Shown piece after piece: positions 43,896 to 54,245 of a DNA stretch of 64,000 nucleotides. Source of the stretch: Harmonia axyridis (Eukaryota > Arthropoda > Insecta > Coleoptera > Coccinellidae); NCBI RefSeq assembly GCF_914767665.1, contig NC_059502.1, forward strand, positions 47,342,753-47,406,752, read 5' to 3'. Made by a program: the position numbers and the translations under genes. Positions within the stretch are counted from its first letter, which is position 1, and each line of letters starts with the position of its first letter. Under the pieces are notes generated by a model, which saw only the letters and a program-made list of their open reading frames with translations, made no database searches and had not been told where the DNA came from.

Positions 43896-45365
43896 ATATA
43901 ATAATGGATCGTCACCGGCGACATACAACGTATGATCCAAACAATGAAAATGCTCAACAAATTTTAGACACACTGAAACAAAAACTTAGTGTGTACTCCG
44001 AAAGACTCAGAAGATACAATGAGATATATAGAAGAAAACAGGATAATATGATTTTTGAAAACTCCGAAAGGAAATTCTATAGAATGTTAAACAATAATAT
44101 GTCAGCAACACCAGGAAGTTATCCAACCGTAGAGGATATTGAGAATTTTTGGACAGATCAACTGGCTACACCAACCCCTCACAACTCCCAGGCTGATTAT
44201 ATAAGAAGTGAAGAGAACGCAGTTTCTATAGAAGAATTCCATGAAATATTGAAAAACACACACAATTGGAAATCACCCGGCCCAGATGGAATCAACAACT
44301 TTTGGTTGAAAAAATTTTGGTGTATACACGGCAGGCTAGTTGAAACCATAAATGGTGTTATAAGTAATCCAACGGAAATGCCCAAATTTTTAACAACAGG
44401 GACCACTTACCTCTTACCGAAGGATATGCAACAAACAGCGGATCCATCAAAATACAGACCAATTACATATCTACCAACAATATATAAAATCATCACATCA
44501 TGTATAGTATCTCGTATCTACAAACATTGCGAGACAAATAATATAATGACAGCACAGCAAAAAGGATGCACTGGGATCGAAGGAACTGCTGATAATAGAT
44601 TCCATCATATGCAACCAAGCCTTCAAAAAACACACAAATCTTTTTATGACATATTTTGACTTTAAGAAGGCCTTCGACTCTATTCCACATGGGTGGCTGA
44701 CAAAAATTTTGGAAATATACAAGATCGATCCAATTACAATAAACTTTCTGAAGTATGCAATGTGCAACTGGAGAACGAATATCGAACTCTCTACGGCGAA
44801 CATAACTACTAAAGATATTCCAATAAAAAGGGGAATTTTCCAAGGAGATTCGTTGAGTCCCTTATTGTTCTGCTTGGCGCTGAACCCCCTTTCTAAACAA
44901 CTGAATGCTACTGAAAAAGGTTTCAATGTGAAAGGAAACAGAAATAATATTGCACTCAATCATTTGCTATACATGGATGACCTCAAACTTATAACAGGCA
45001 ACAAAAACCACTTGCAAATTATGGTCAAACTGGTGGAAAATTTTTCGGAAGACGTGGGGATGCAATTTGGATTGGACAAGTGTCGTACTATTAGCGTAGT
45101 GCGTGGAAAAATCCAAGATGAACCGATAGCTCTCTCCAATGGACAGGAGATAGAAGCAATGAAATCGAAGGATCTTTATAAATACCTAGGAATGAAACAA
45201 AACCGACGAATAAACCATCAAAGAATGAAGGAAGACTTAACAACTGAGTTCATTAGGAGAATCAACAAAATTTTAAAAACAAACCTCAACAGCAAGAACA
45301 TGACGAGAGCTATCAATACATATGCATGTTCAGTTTTTACATACTCTTTCGGTATCATTCCATAG
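43889..45365 (+). pseudogene. Reverse transcriptase of the R4/Dong-type element
   Basis: RT domain: NWKSPGPDGINNFWLKKFW, YRPITYLPTIYKIITSCI, then after a one-base shift in a T-run near 44645, YFDFKKAFDSIPHGWL (motif A), FQGDSLSPLLFCLALNPLS (motif B), HLLYMDDLKLITGN (motif C, YMDD intact) and KYLGMKQNRR. It ends at TAG 45363-45365, where the second copy in the window has TGG. The QGDSLSPL...ALNPLS wording is typical of R4/Dong. Decay is light: three single-base changes in 1.5 kb. Confidence 0.88.
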
Positions 45366-46563
45366 ACCAAAAGGAATATAGAAAACCTACAACGCAAATG
45401 AGAACCTTGATGACGAAAGCACACAAGCACCATCCGAAAAGTAGCATTGAGAGGACGACACTGCCGAGGAATAAAGGAGGCAGAGGTCTGCTAGACATCA
45501 TGGAACTTGCCCATGGGCAAATTGAATGCCTACGAACATACTTCATAGAAAAATCGGGCATGTCAGAGATCTACAAAGCACTGTGTCAAGCAGACGAATC
45601 AACACCTTTGCAACTGCACAAGGAGCAATTGTCATACAACCACCAGACAATCCAAGAAAAACTGCAAAGATGGAGAGAAAAGCCCCTACATGGACGACAT
45701 TTCAACGAGGTGAACCAGGATCATGTCGACATTGAAGCGTCGAACTATTGGCTCACATCAGGTGCGATGTATCCAGAAACGGAAGGATTTCTTTTAGCCA
45801 TCCAAGATCAAGTTATCTCAACAAAAAATTACTGCAAACATATCATAAAAGATCGAACTATTACTGACGATCGATGCCGTTATGGGTGTCCAACGAACGA
45901 GACAATCCAACATATCACGGGAGGATGTCAAATGTTTGCAGGAAATGAATATAAAGAGAGACACGATGCAGTAGGAAAGATACTACACCAAGAAATGGCA
46001 ACTTAATTAACACTAATTCATTCTGAAAAACTGCCATACTACAAGTACCGACCGGAAACCATCCTGGAAAACGAACGCTATACTTGGAACTTACAGTTTT
46101 GACTGATATAACAGTCCCTCACAACAGGCCAGATATATTGCTAGTGGATAAACATCAAAAGGCGGCAATACTCATCGACGTAGCAATACCTAATAGCAAC
46201 AACATGCGTCAAAAAGAGTTCGAAAAAATTTCAAAATATAGGGACCTCGAATTTCAGATAAAGCGCCAGTGGGAAATGATATCGACGAGAACTATTGCAA
46301 TTATCATCTCAACAACAGGAATAGTACCCAAAAATCTCAAGAGAAATATCAAGCAACTAGGACTTAGAGAGTATATATGTAATATAATGCAAAAAGCTGT
46401 TCTTTTAGGTACTGCAAGGACGGTGAGAAAATTCCTAGGAAACGAAGGACAGGTCCAAGGATCGCGTGTTAGAGGACCAGAAGTTCGACGAGAACCAGGG
46501 GGACCACAAGGACCGGACACGACCGAGCTCTACCCTTCTGATATTTTAAATATCTGGGACTGA
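45366..46563 (+). pseudogene. CCHC and restriction-like endonuclease region of the R4/Dong element
   Basis: After the stop the region reads LMTKAHKHHPKSSIERTTLP, NKGGRGLLD, a CCHC motif CRYGCPTNETIQHITGGC (CX3CX7HX4C), a TAA at 46004-46006 and a small deletion near 46080. A PD-(D/E)XK-like endonuclease then follows: RPDILLVDKHQKAAILIDVA, then KISKYRDLEFQIKRQW. This enzyme would nick the TAA target. A Pro/Gly/Arg-rich tail ends at TGA near 46563. A second, 5'-truncated copy is at 58070-59117. Confidence 0.85.
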
Positions 46564-46637
46564 GTGAATGTTCCTGTTAGCGAGGAGTGAGAAGCCGACG
46601 GCGAGGAGAAATCCTACGCGTATAGGCAAAAGTCGGG

Positions 46638-46785
46638 ATAATAGGCCTTTATTGATAATAATATCGATAATTAATATCGGTTATATTTTATTCATTATTA
46701 AAGAATACAATATACGATCTATATTTCAAAAATTTGAGTTATATATTCCTGAAAAACCTAGGCCTTTTTGAGATCTGAACATTGA
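46638..46785 (+). repeat. Remainder of the interrupted 185-bp monomer
   Basis: ATAATAGGCCTTTATTGATA through CCTAGGCCTTTTTGAGATCT matches 41660-41805 at about 96%. It shows that the R4/Dong element sits inside the second of two tandem monomers. Confidence 0.8.
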
Positions 46786-47620
46786 ATTTCAGGTTATTCT
46801 TTATAATCTAAGTAGGAATACAATATATGATCAACAAATATACAGTGTATATATATTAATCAACTATTACTGGAAGAACCAATGAAATTTCTTATTGCGA
46901 TAAAATATTTCTTTTTTTCTGAAAAATTTGAGGTTAAACGCATAGTTAGAATGTGAGCTTTATTACCACTGCCTTTCATGAAGAATTAGACTCATAGGTT
47001 TGCATAAAAAGTTTTAAAGATCATACCATTTTTAAAATTAGCCTTATTCTTCATAGTCGACTTTTTGTTACTCAATATAATGTGCATCCTCTCATTCAAT
47101 TTTCAGATTTCAAACAATCTCAATTCTTCAGAATATTTTATACTGAAGAATTGTGAATCCTGAGTAAATATTAATTGTATATTATATTTCTTAATGAATT
47201 GTGGAATAAAAGAAGAATTTGAAGCTTTAATCGCAATTTTCAGACTTGAAATGTTCCCACATTTCTAGAGACTTTTAATTGATATTGATAAATGCACAAG
47301 AAAGAATAATTTGAAGCTCTAATCTCAGTTTTCTGACTAGAAATAATCTCACTTCTCTACAAACTTAATCAATTTTTCAGATTTCAAAATGTCTCATTTC
47401 TCCAAAAATGACTAATTGCTATTTCAAATTTATTTACCCTGTATAATTGTTGATCTAATATTGTATTTCTTCACAAATCAGTTAATAATTTGAGACTTCA
47501 ATATCAATTTTCAGACTTGAATCGGTCCAACATCTCTAGATACTTCTAATTGATATTCGACAAATGAATATTCTGTATAATTATCCATCCAAACTAAAAT
47601 AATCCATTTTCTGAAAAAAA
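46786..47620. repeat. Degenerate repeats, about 190 bp unit
   Basis: Repeated blocks CAGACTTGAAAT..TCCCACATTTCTAGA, TAATTGATATTCGACAAATG and CTGTATAATTGTTGATC with a TTGTATTTCTT box. At least three diverged units, related to 40480-40815. No gene. Confidence 0.5.
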
Positions 47621-48699
47621 AAACTTAACAATATGAGAAACTGTTAATAATTTTCACATTAAATTATCAAGTTTCAAGTTCCTATATACAGTTTTTCAGT
47701 TTTTAAAATTATTCTCTACTTTCGTTGTACATTTTGAATGAGTGAATTAAAAGTCTGAAATTATCATCAGAGACGATTCATGAAATATTTCAGTAATTCG
47801 ATTTCGTTATATTTTTTGAATATCACAGAAGAAAATTTCAAAAAGCATGACATGCGTCTGACTGACAGTTATGATCATAGAGAAATCTTTGTCGATGGTT
47901 ATGATGGAATCGTATGACTCGTTTCACACTTATACTGTTCGATTCGGTTTAGTGCGCATTCGATTCTTATTCGGTAGCCGCTGGAAAAGTGTGCAACGGT
48001 GTGTGTTCGGTACCTAATAGATAACTGATAGAACTGAAAGCCCCCTAGACACGAATCGGTTCCGTTCGAAGTCCATTCGGGTCTAGAGTTCACAAAAGCA
48101 ATTGGTCGTTTACACACATAAGGTTTAGTTTCGGTTCGGTCACGTTTTCGGTAAGGAAATTATTATTTTAGTTTCATTTTCTCATTTTGAATTTTGTAAT
48201 TTAGATTTGGCAATGTCTTGGCGTTGAATACAGTCCTTTAACTTCAAATGTAATTCATCAAATGATGTCATAGACATCCTGAAGTAATGTGAAAATTTGT
48301 CTTCGTGCTCCCTCAATTTCAGAAAAAGGGTATAAAATGCACCAAATTCCACGCGTTTGGTGAGGATAGGGTGTACCCAGTGAAGTCGATTATTCCTCTT
48401 TCGTTTTTTCTGATGATGTTTTTTCTATCGGGTTTTTCCGAGATTTGCATCGGATTCAGTTTAGTCCTCTTGAACATTCATAGGGACATTGATGTGGACG
48501 AGGACGCTATGATTACAAGGATTTCAAAGGGTTGAAAAACCAAATTAGAGTTTGTATTGTAGTTTCCAATTATCTTTTTTTCATCATATTAAATAATCGA
48601 TTCACTATTTAATTTCTACCCGAATGGTTAAAACCCTGATAAGTAAATAATAATAGTATAATACAACCAATACATAAGTGTATAAAAGTGGTTATACAT
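47621..48699. other. Non-coding stretch with a TTCGGT-rich patch
   Basis: 47900-48155 is GC-richer and repeats TTCGGT/TTCGATTCGG; function unknown. A 76-residue frame at 48305-48535 has a hydrophobic middle (PLSFFLMMFFLSGFS) and a TATAAA upstream, but nothing identifies it. Confidence 0.3.
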
Positions 48700-49713
48700 T
48701 TATAATTCAAAGAATTGCCCATCGCCGGTCACTACTTTCTCCCATCTTTCGGGCAGCGTACGAATTCAAAAAACTGGTCATTTTTTGAAGCGATCCACGA
48801 ATCAATCCAAATTTTTACTTCTTCATGAGATCGGAAGTGCTGGTCAGCCAGGCCGTGTGCTATTGATCGAAACAAGTGATAGTCCGAGGGAGCAACGTCT
48901 GGAGAATACGTCGGGTGAGGTAGGAATTCCCATTTCAACGTTTCCAAGTATATCTTGACTACTTTCGCAACATGGGGTCGATCATTGTCATGCAGTAAAA
49001 TCAATTAATCTTCTCTCTCGTTGTATTGCGGTGGTTTATCTTTCAATGCTCGGCACAAAAGCATTAATTACGTTCGATAACGATCGCCTGTGATCGTTTC
49101 AGTCGGTTTTAACAACTCATAATACACTACGCTGAGCTGGTTCCACCAAATACTGAGCATGAACTTAAAACCGCGAGTATTCGGTTTGGTCATCGACGTG
49201 GAAGCATGGCCGGGATATCCCCATGATTTTATATGCTTGGGATTATCGCTATGAACCCATTTTTCGTCTTCAGTCCCAATCCGATGCAGAAATCCCTTTC
49301 GTCTTGCAAGCAGCTGTTCACAAGCAAACAAACCTCCCGGCTTTAACTCGTACGGCACCCAATTTCCTTGTTTCTGAATCATTTCTATGACTTCCTATGG
49401 CGTTTTGGACTGGCTTGTAGTGTCACTCCTAATGATCCTGCCTATTATTGTTGCGTTTGACATGAGTCTTGATCAAGTATTGCCTTTAATTCTGAATCTT
49501 CAAAAACCTTTTCTCTTCCACCGCGATGCTGGTCTGGTCAAAATCACAATTCTCGAAGCGTTGAAACCTCTATCGGCACGTCCTTCCACTAATAGCGGCC
49601 TCACCATAGGTATTTGAGACCATTCAAGGAGCCTCAGCCGCAGATTTATTCATACTAAAGCAGAAAACTAAAACCTCCCGCAAATGACGAGAATTTGGCT
49701 CGTAAGCTGACAT
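48700..49713 (-). pseudogene. mariner (DD34D) transposase
   Basis: Full-length but broken mariner transposase, start ATG at 49711-49713 and stop TAA at 48700-48702, about 338 codons as expected. The N-terminal helix-turn-helix part is spread over frames (NSRHLREVLVFCFSMNKSAA, DQDSCQTQ), then KWVHSDNPKHIKSWGYPGHA, FMLSIWWNQLSVVYYELLKP, LLHDNDRPHVAKVV (second Asp) and YSPDVAPSDYHLF (third Asp). Thirty-four residues separate the last two Asp, diagnostic of mariner. At least three frameshifts or stops. Terminal inverted repeats could not be placed with confidence. Confidence 0.9.
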
Positions 49714-50248
49714 GGTTAATCGTGAATAACTTTATGATGCAGATACAAATCGACTAAGATGTCGATGGCGTTATGTTCACAAATACCTGAACTTATTGTA
49801 TGACATCTGCGATATATTTATTTCGACTATCACTTACCGTTACAGCCATCTATTGCAAAACGGTGGAAGCAAAGTTGTACGTTTTATATAAATATTCATA
49901 TAAATATCTTAATATAAATATATTTGAGAGGTTAGGCTTGATATCGGTGTAATCTGGGATTTGGTCCCAAAGAAAAACTCGCAGCCCATAACGGCAAACC
50001 CCCTCAAAATTTAAGGCTGGGACCGCCCTTGATTTGTCGTAATGGAAAGTTATTTGCATCAAATATTTTCATGTGAGGAAGGACGAAACGGTTTGTTCTA
50101 GGAAAAAAATCATGTAGAATTCCACCCTAGAATCAGCATAGTATACCGAGTGAATCTTCTAAAATCAGCTAACGATAAAATGTTTCCGAAAAAAAACTTT
50201 CATTTTCTAGACGGACACCCAGTGAAGGATCTACCGGCATAGTGACGG

Positions 50249-50290
50249 GGTCCAAGGGGCGGAGCCCCTTCGGCGAGCAGAGCGAGTCAT
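50249..50290. other. GC-rich hairpin motif
   Basis: GGGTCC, then AAGGGGC-GGA-GCCCCTT (50254-50270), then CGGCGAGCAGAGCGAGTC, in otherwise AT-rich DNA. The hairpin is perfect. It resembles the short GC hairpins near Helitron-type termini, but no CTRR end was seen. Confidence 0.4.
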
Positions 50291-52390
50291 GTTGATGAAA
50301 ATGGTTGCTGCATATTTTCGACGAGGAAGAAGGGTTAAAATCAATTCTTCCTCAGCTTTCATCCAGTTCCCTTCAATTTGTCATCCTTTGGAAAACTGTG
50401 AATAAATATTTCCTTTACGTATGAAATTCAGAAGCTATTGGAAGATATAAATACTTACGAATGGAATTTCAACTTTTAGCTTTTTTCTAATCTAGCTGTA
50501 CAATTGAAGGCTGTTCAAGTGTGAGGCATTTCATTTAAAATTAGTTCTTCTGGTGCTTTGAATTTCGGAATAGCAGATTGATTAACCTCTAGAAAAACAT
50601 GAGCTTTCGATTAATTTTCAAGATGAAATCGGCCTTTCAATAAGTTTCATGAACTTATTGAAATTCGAGAAAGATTTCAGGGAATATTCACCGCTAATTT
50701 CTTTTTTTAGAATGTTCAACACTTTTACAAATCGAATCCATCAGATTAACTATGTTTTCAATTCAGAATGAGAGAAAAATTAGCGATTTTCTGAATGTGA
50801 GTTCAATGTTTTGATCATATGATTTTGACGTTGACCAAACTAGCTCCATCTCTCTTTTTCATATGCGGCATGCCAGAATTTCTCTCTAAAGGCTTGTCCA
50901 TTTGATATTAGGTCTATGTGTTATACATAGAGTCAATTTCATTCGATCTGTTTCCAGACAGACTAGCAATAATATCCTGTGATCATAGAAATTTAAATGT
51001 CTAATTACTTTACATGTGCTTTCATTGTCAAAGTAACACTGATTCGATTTCACTAGTTCCGCTCATCAAATGACAAAATTCTGGATATATTTTTCTCTAA
51101 TTCTGGTGCAAATCCGTTCATTTTGGCGCATCCTCTGAAACAAAATAGAATAGAACGGATTTATCTATTTTATCTGTCAAATTTGTGATACAGAAAACTG
51201 TTCTGTCAACCACATTCTTCAGTGCAAACGATATTTATGAAAATAATTCTATAATTTCAAATGAAATTCAGTGAATTAGAGAAAATAATATATAATACTC
51301 GTACAGAAGGCTCATTCAACCACTTGTTCATTTTGAACTTGTGGGAGAATATCAATTCCTTCTGCACTTGTATTATAAATTACATTATTGTTGCATTCAT
51401 CATGAATATGGCATTCCATATTGACGATGAAAGCAATTATTGGTAGAACTCATCGAACATTAAATCAGAAATTTCCTCATCTTCATCATTTAAATGAGGA
51501 GATACATATCTTGATGGATGTTTCATACTTTGTGAATATCCTTTATACTAGAGTGGTAAATGTGGATAATTCTGATTAAATGCTCGACAAGTTCTCGAAA
51601 CAATTCTGTTGCATTCACCGTGGATATGGAATAGATCCAAAATTTCATTATTTGAATACCGAGGATTTATTTCGTGAAATCATATTCTACTAGCTACAAT
51701 AATTAATACACCTGTCACTTCGAAATAATTGCTGCTTTGTAACGCACTCTAGAAACAGATTGAATAAAATTGACCCTACGTATACATAAATTCATAAAAT
51801 CTCCAAGAACTCTATTGAATTTGGAAGTATAGTCATGTTTGGACACTACTTTCATTTTTTCCGTAGAATCCAACGCAATCATAAAAAAATTGGGTTCTGA
51901 TTTGAAAATCGAGAGTTATGATCAAATTTTGTTCACAATTTTTGGCACAATATTTGAAACACTATGTGATGATATTCCTCAAGTTCAAGATATGCACGAT
52001 ATTCCTACATCATTCTAGTTCTAGACAGTGAATCAAGTATACGCATAGGATATTCACAGTAGAAATAATTCACGTAATAGTGGAATATCTCAATATTTTG
52101 AAAACTATGAGGACTTACGCAAAAATTTCAGTGAGGAGTAATTGAGAATGGAAATTTTAATAATATCTAAGACAAAATGAAAAAAAAAAGTTTTTTTCGA
52201 CACATTTTTTTCATTTCTTGTATAACCGGAAATGCCGGAGCTCTGAAAATATTTTAATTGAATAGGGCATCATGAACAATGTCATATTTCGAATTTTCAG
52301 ATTTCAAATAGGCCCCGTTCTCCAAAAACGTCTAATAGGCAGTCGAACTTGAAACACTCTGTATATATACAAGTTGAATGTATAGGTACC

Positions 52391-52418
52391 TATATATATA
52401 TATATATATATATATATA
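52391..52418. repeat. (AT)14 microsatellite
   Basis: Fourteen TA units following GGTACC. Confidence 0.95.
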
Positions 52419-52548
52419 GCCCTACCAGCTAGCTTCAGTTCCTTGAATTCAAAGATCTACAAAGAATGATTTAAAGGCAGCTCACTTTATTCGATTAATG
52501 ATTCATTTTGAAAATTTGATGAAAAAATGCATTTTATTAATTCGTTCA

Positions 52549-52681
52549 TTATATACATTTCATAGTAACACCAGTTTTGGCTAAGAAATTGTCAATACTA
52601 CTTTTGATGATTTGATCACTTTTTTTCACTAATCGGCAGTAGAAATTGGTTTCTGTTGTATTTACGTACAATGTTCTCTGC
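52549..52681 (-). CDS. Weak candidate terminal exon
   Basis: Minus-strand open stretch after TTTGATTTATCTTCAATCAG, a good acceptor, ending in TAA at 52549-52551. It encodes VNTTETNFYCRLVKKSDQII and SIDNFLAKTGVTMKC. No family recognised. A donor (GCG/GTAAGT) lies just upstream near 52780, but the reading frames do not join cleanly. Confidence 0.2.
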
Positions 52682-53434
52682 CTGATTGAAGATAAATCAA
52701 ATAAGTATGTTTGCTTGAAACTAGATAACTTCGTAGAAAATAAACACAAGAATTCAAGAAAATAAACGCTACGCAATCCACTTACCGCAATGGAAATTGA
52801 TAAACCAGAATTCAAATATCCTCAGAACATTGCCTGATTCATAAGAAAATAAAACAACTGATGGCATGTGCGCAAAAACACTGAACACATAAATCGGAAT
52901 CGAATGTCTCCACTTAAGAGCTTGTTCGTCGCTTGCTTAGATATTTATTGTTGGAACGCATCCATCCAGTCACCAATTAATTTGTCTTGAGAGTTAGTAA
53001 TTGAGCATTTCCTGCTACTGATAGGCGCTCGAATAAAGTAGGGATGATTAGTTTGTGACTGCCGATTTCAGATCCGATTACTGACAACGAGCAGACCATA
53101 AATAAAACGAACATTTATAAATACGAAAAACGAATAATTCAGTCTGGAAGTTCAAGATGACTTGCTGCAAAGTTATGACAATTGTGTATCTAAGTGCGCT
53201 ATATCGATTTATTAGTTTCAAATCAATTCGGACAATCAATTTCAGAACTTGACCAAACACGTGAATAATTTGAACAAAATAGTCGAAAATGGTCGTCAGA
53301 TTTGATGGGTATACAAAACCACACAAAAAAAGATGTCACCACCTTCGTGAGTTGAGCCTTGTAGGTAATCGCATAAAAACTTTCGATAGTTCTCATCAAA
53401 AATAGTACCTCTATAATGAATATTATGAAGATAT

Positions 53435-53860
53435 TGTTGGCAACCCCTATAACAATAAGCCTATTCATTGTTACTTTCTGCTGACAGCAGCATTTATCAT
53501 ATCAATATAAAAGAAGCAGCACACCGCCATTAAATCAGTTCAGTTCTTTCATCCGAGCGGTATAGTTCATATTTTTCATCCGATCAGTTACGATCATTCT
53601 TCCGAGTAATCTTAATAAATATCGTTCTTAAAGATTTCGTATTCTTCCTTAACGAGTGCATCTCCTAAAAAACCCTAATAAGTGAAAGTTAAGTGTAACT
53701 ACAAGTGAACTCAACCCATCATCGCATCTACCCTCAGCAATCTCTTTTCTTCTCATCTCATCAAGTTTTACGGAGCTTTCCTCAATAAAGCTGCCCTGGT
53801 GACAGCAATCCTGCTATTCTTTCTTCTACATCGTGCATTATTCCAAAGAGGAATACAACA
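53435..53860 (+). repeat. 5' LTR of env-only element
   Basis: 426 bp, begins TGTTGGCAACCCC and ends ATACAACA. Confidence 0.95.
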
Positions 53861-53965
53861 CGAAATCTGGTGACAAAGCGTTGGGAAAGCCACTTTAATT
53901 TTGGAAATAATTAAATATCTCCAAAGTGACGAAGCCTAGGTGAGAGGACAACACCTGACCATCTG

Positions 53966-54212
53966 TGTAACTGGATCAGTCGATTCACCGGACCATAGGG
54001 AGTCAACGCACAGAGCATTGGACCAGGATTCCTCCACTTCAGCATAGCTGTTCATAGGTCGTACCCTCTAAGCAACCCTCTAAAACCACCCCGCTACTCC
54101 ACTTCTGTTACTGGATCTGAAGATCCACCGGACCATCGGGTGTCTACGCAGAAGCAACCCACTGTGCTACTGAGTCTGAAGATTCACCGGACCATCGGGG
54201 TGTACACACAGT
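53966..54212 (+). repeat. Three imperfect leader repeats
   Basis: Copies near 53969-54010, 54109-54155 and 54168-54211 share CTGGATC/GAGTC, AGATTCACCGGACCATCGGG and a CTACGCAG-type end. A possible splice donor CTAG/GTGAGA lies just before them at 53940/53941. They could be a packaging or splicing signal; function unknown. Confidence 0.65.
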
Positions 54213-54245
54213 TTTTTCTCTTCAAATAAACAAACTAAAGTATTA

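Larger units (their letters stand above)
41868..46637 (+). mobile_element. R4/Dong-type non-LTR retrotransposon in a (TAA)n target
   Basis: A single-ORF element with restriction-like endonuclease. The 5' part is duplicated (41913-42579 and 42618-43284), then come an N-terminal DNA-binding-like region, RT with YMDD, a CCHC motif and an endonuclease. The 5' end abuts (TAA)n and the 3' end (near 46637, AAAAGTCGGG) abuts ATAATAGGCC, the continuation of the interrupted monomer. A 10-bp hairpin (TAGGTGAATC, 41877-41886 with 41893-41902) opens the element. One stop and several single-base shifts make this copy inactive. Confidence 0.88.
49714..53434. other. Long AT-rich stretch without a supported gene
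   Basis: No transposon coding recognised. Contains the GC-rich hairpin at 50249-50290, a fragment of the dispersed repeat near 52290-52370, an AT microsatellite at 52391-52418 and a weak exon candidate at 52549-52681. Minus-strand frames at 53078-53468 are hydrophobic but match no family I know. Confidence 0.4.

Noticed and set aside
44493..44959. Minus-strand frames of 116 and 153 residues
   Set aside because: Antisense of the R4/Dong reverse transcriptase.
41654..46785. Huge target-site duplication or LTR pair around the R4/Dong element
   Set aside because: The near-identical 145-bp flanks are explained by two pre-existing tandem monomers; the 5' junction is within the second monomer's TAA run.
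48305..48535. 76-residue frame with a hydrophobic segment
   Set aside because: TATAAA upstream is noted, but there is no homology, splice or conservation evidence.
50249..50290. Bacterial contamination
   Set aside because: Only about 40 bases are GC-rich and the flanks are continuous AT-rich insect-like sequence.
53078..53468. Hydrophobic minus-strand frames suggestive of a chemoreceptor
   Set aside because: No receptor motif, overlapping frames, and one end lies inside the LTR of the env-only element.
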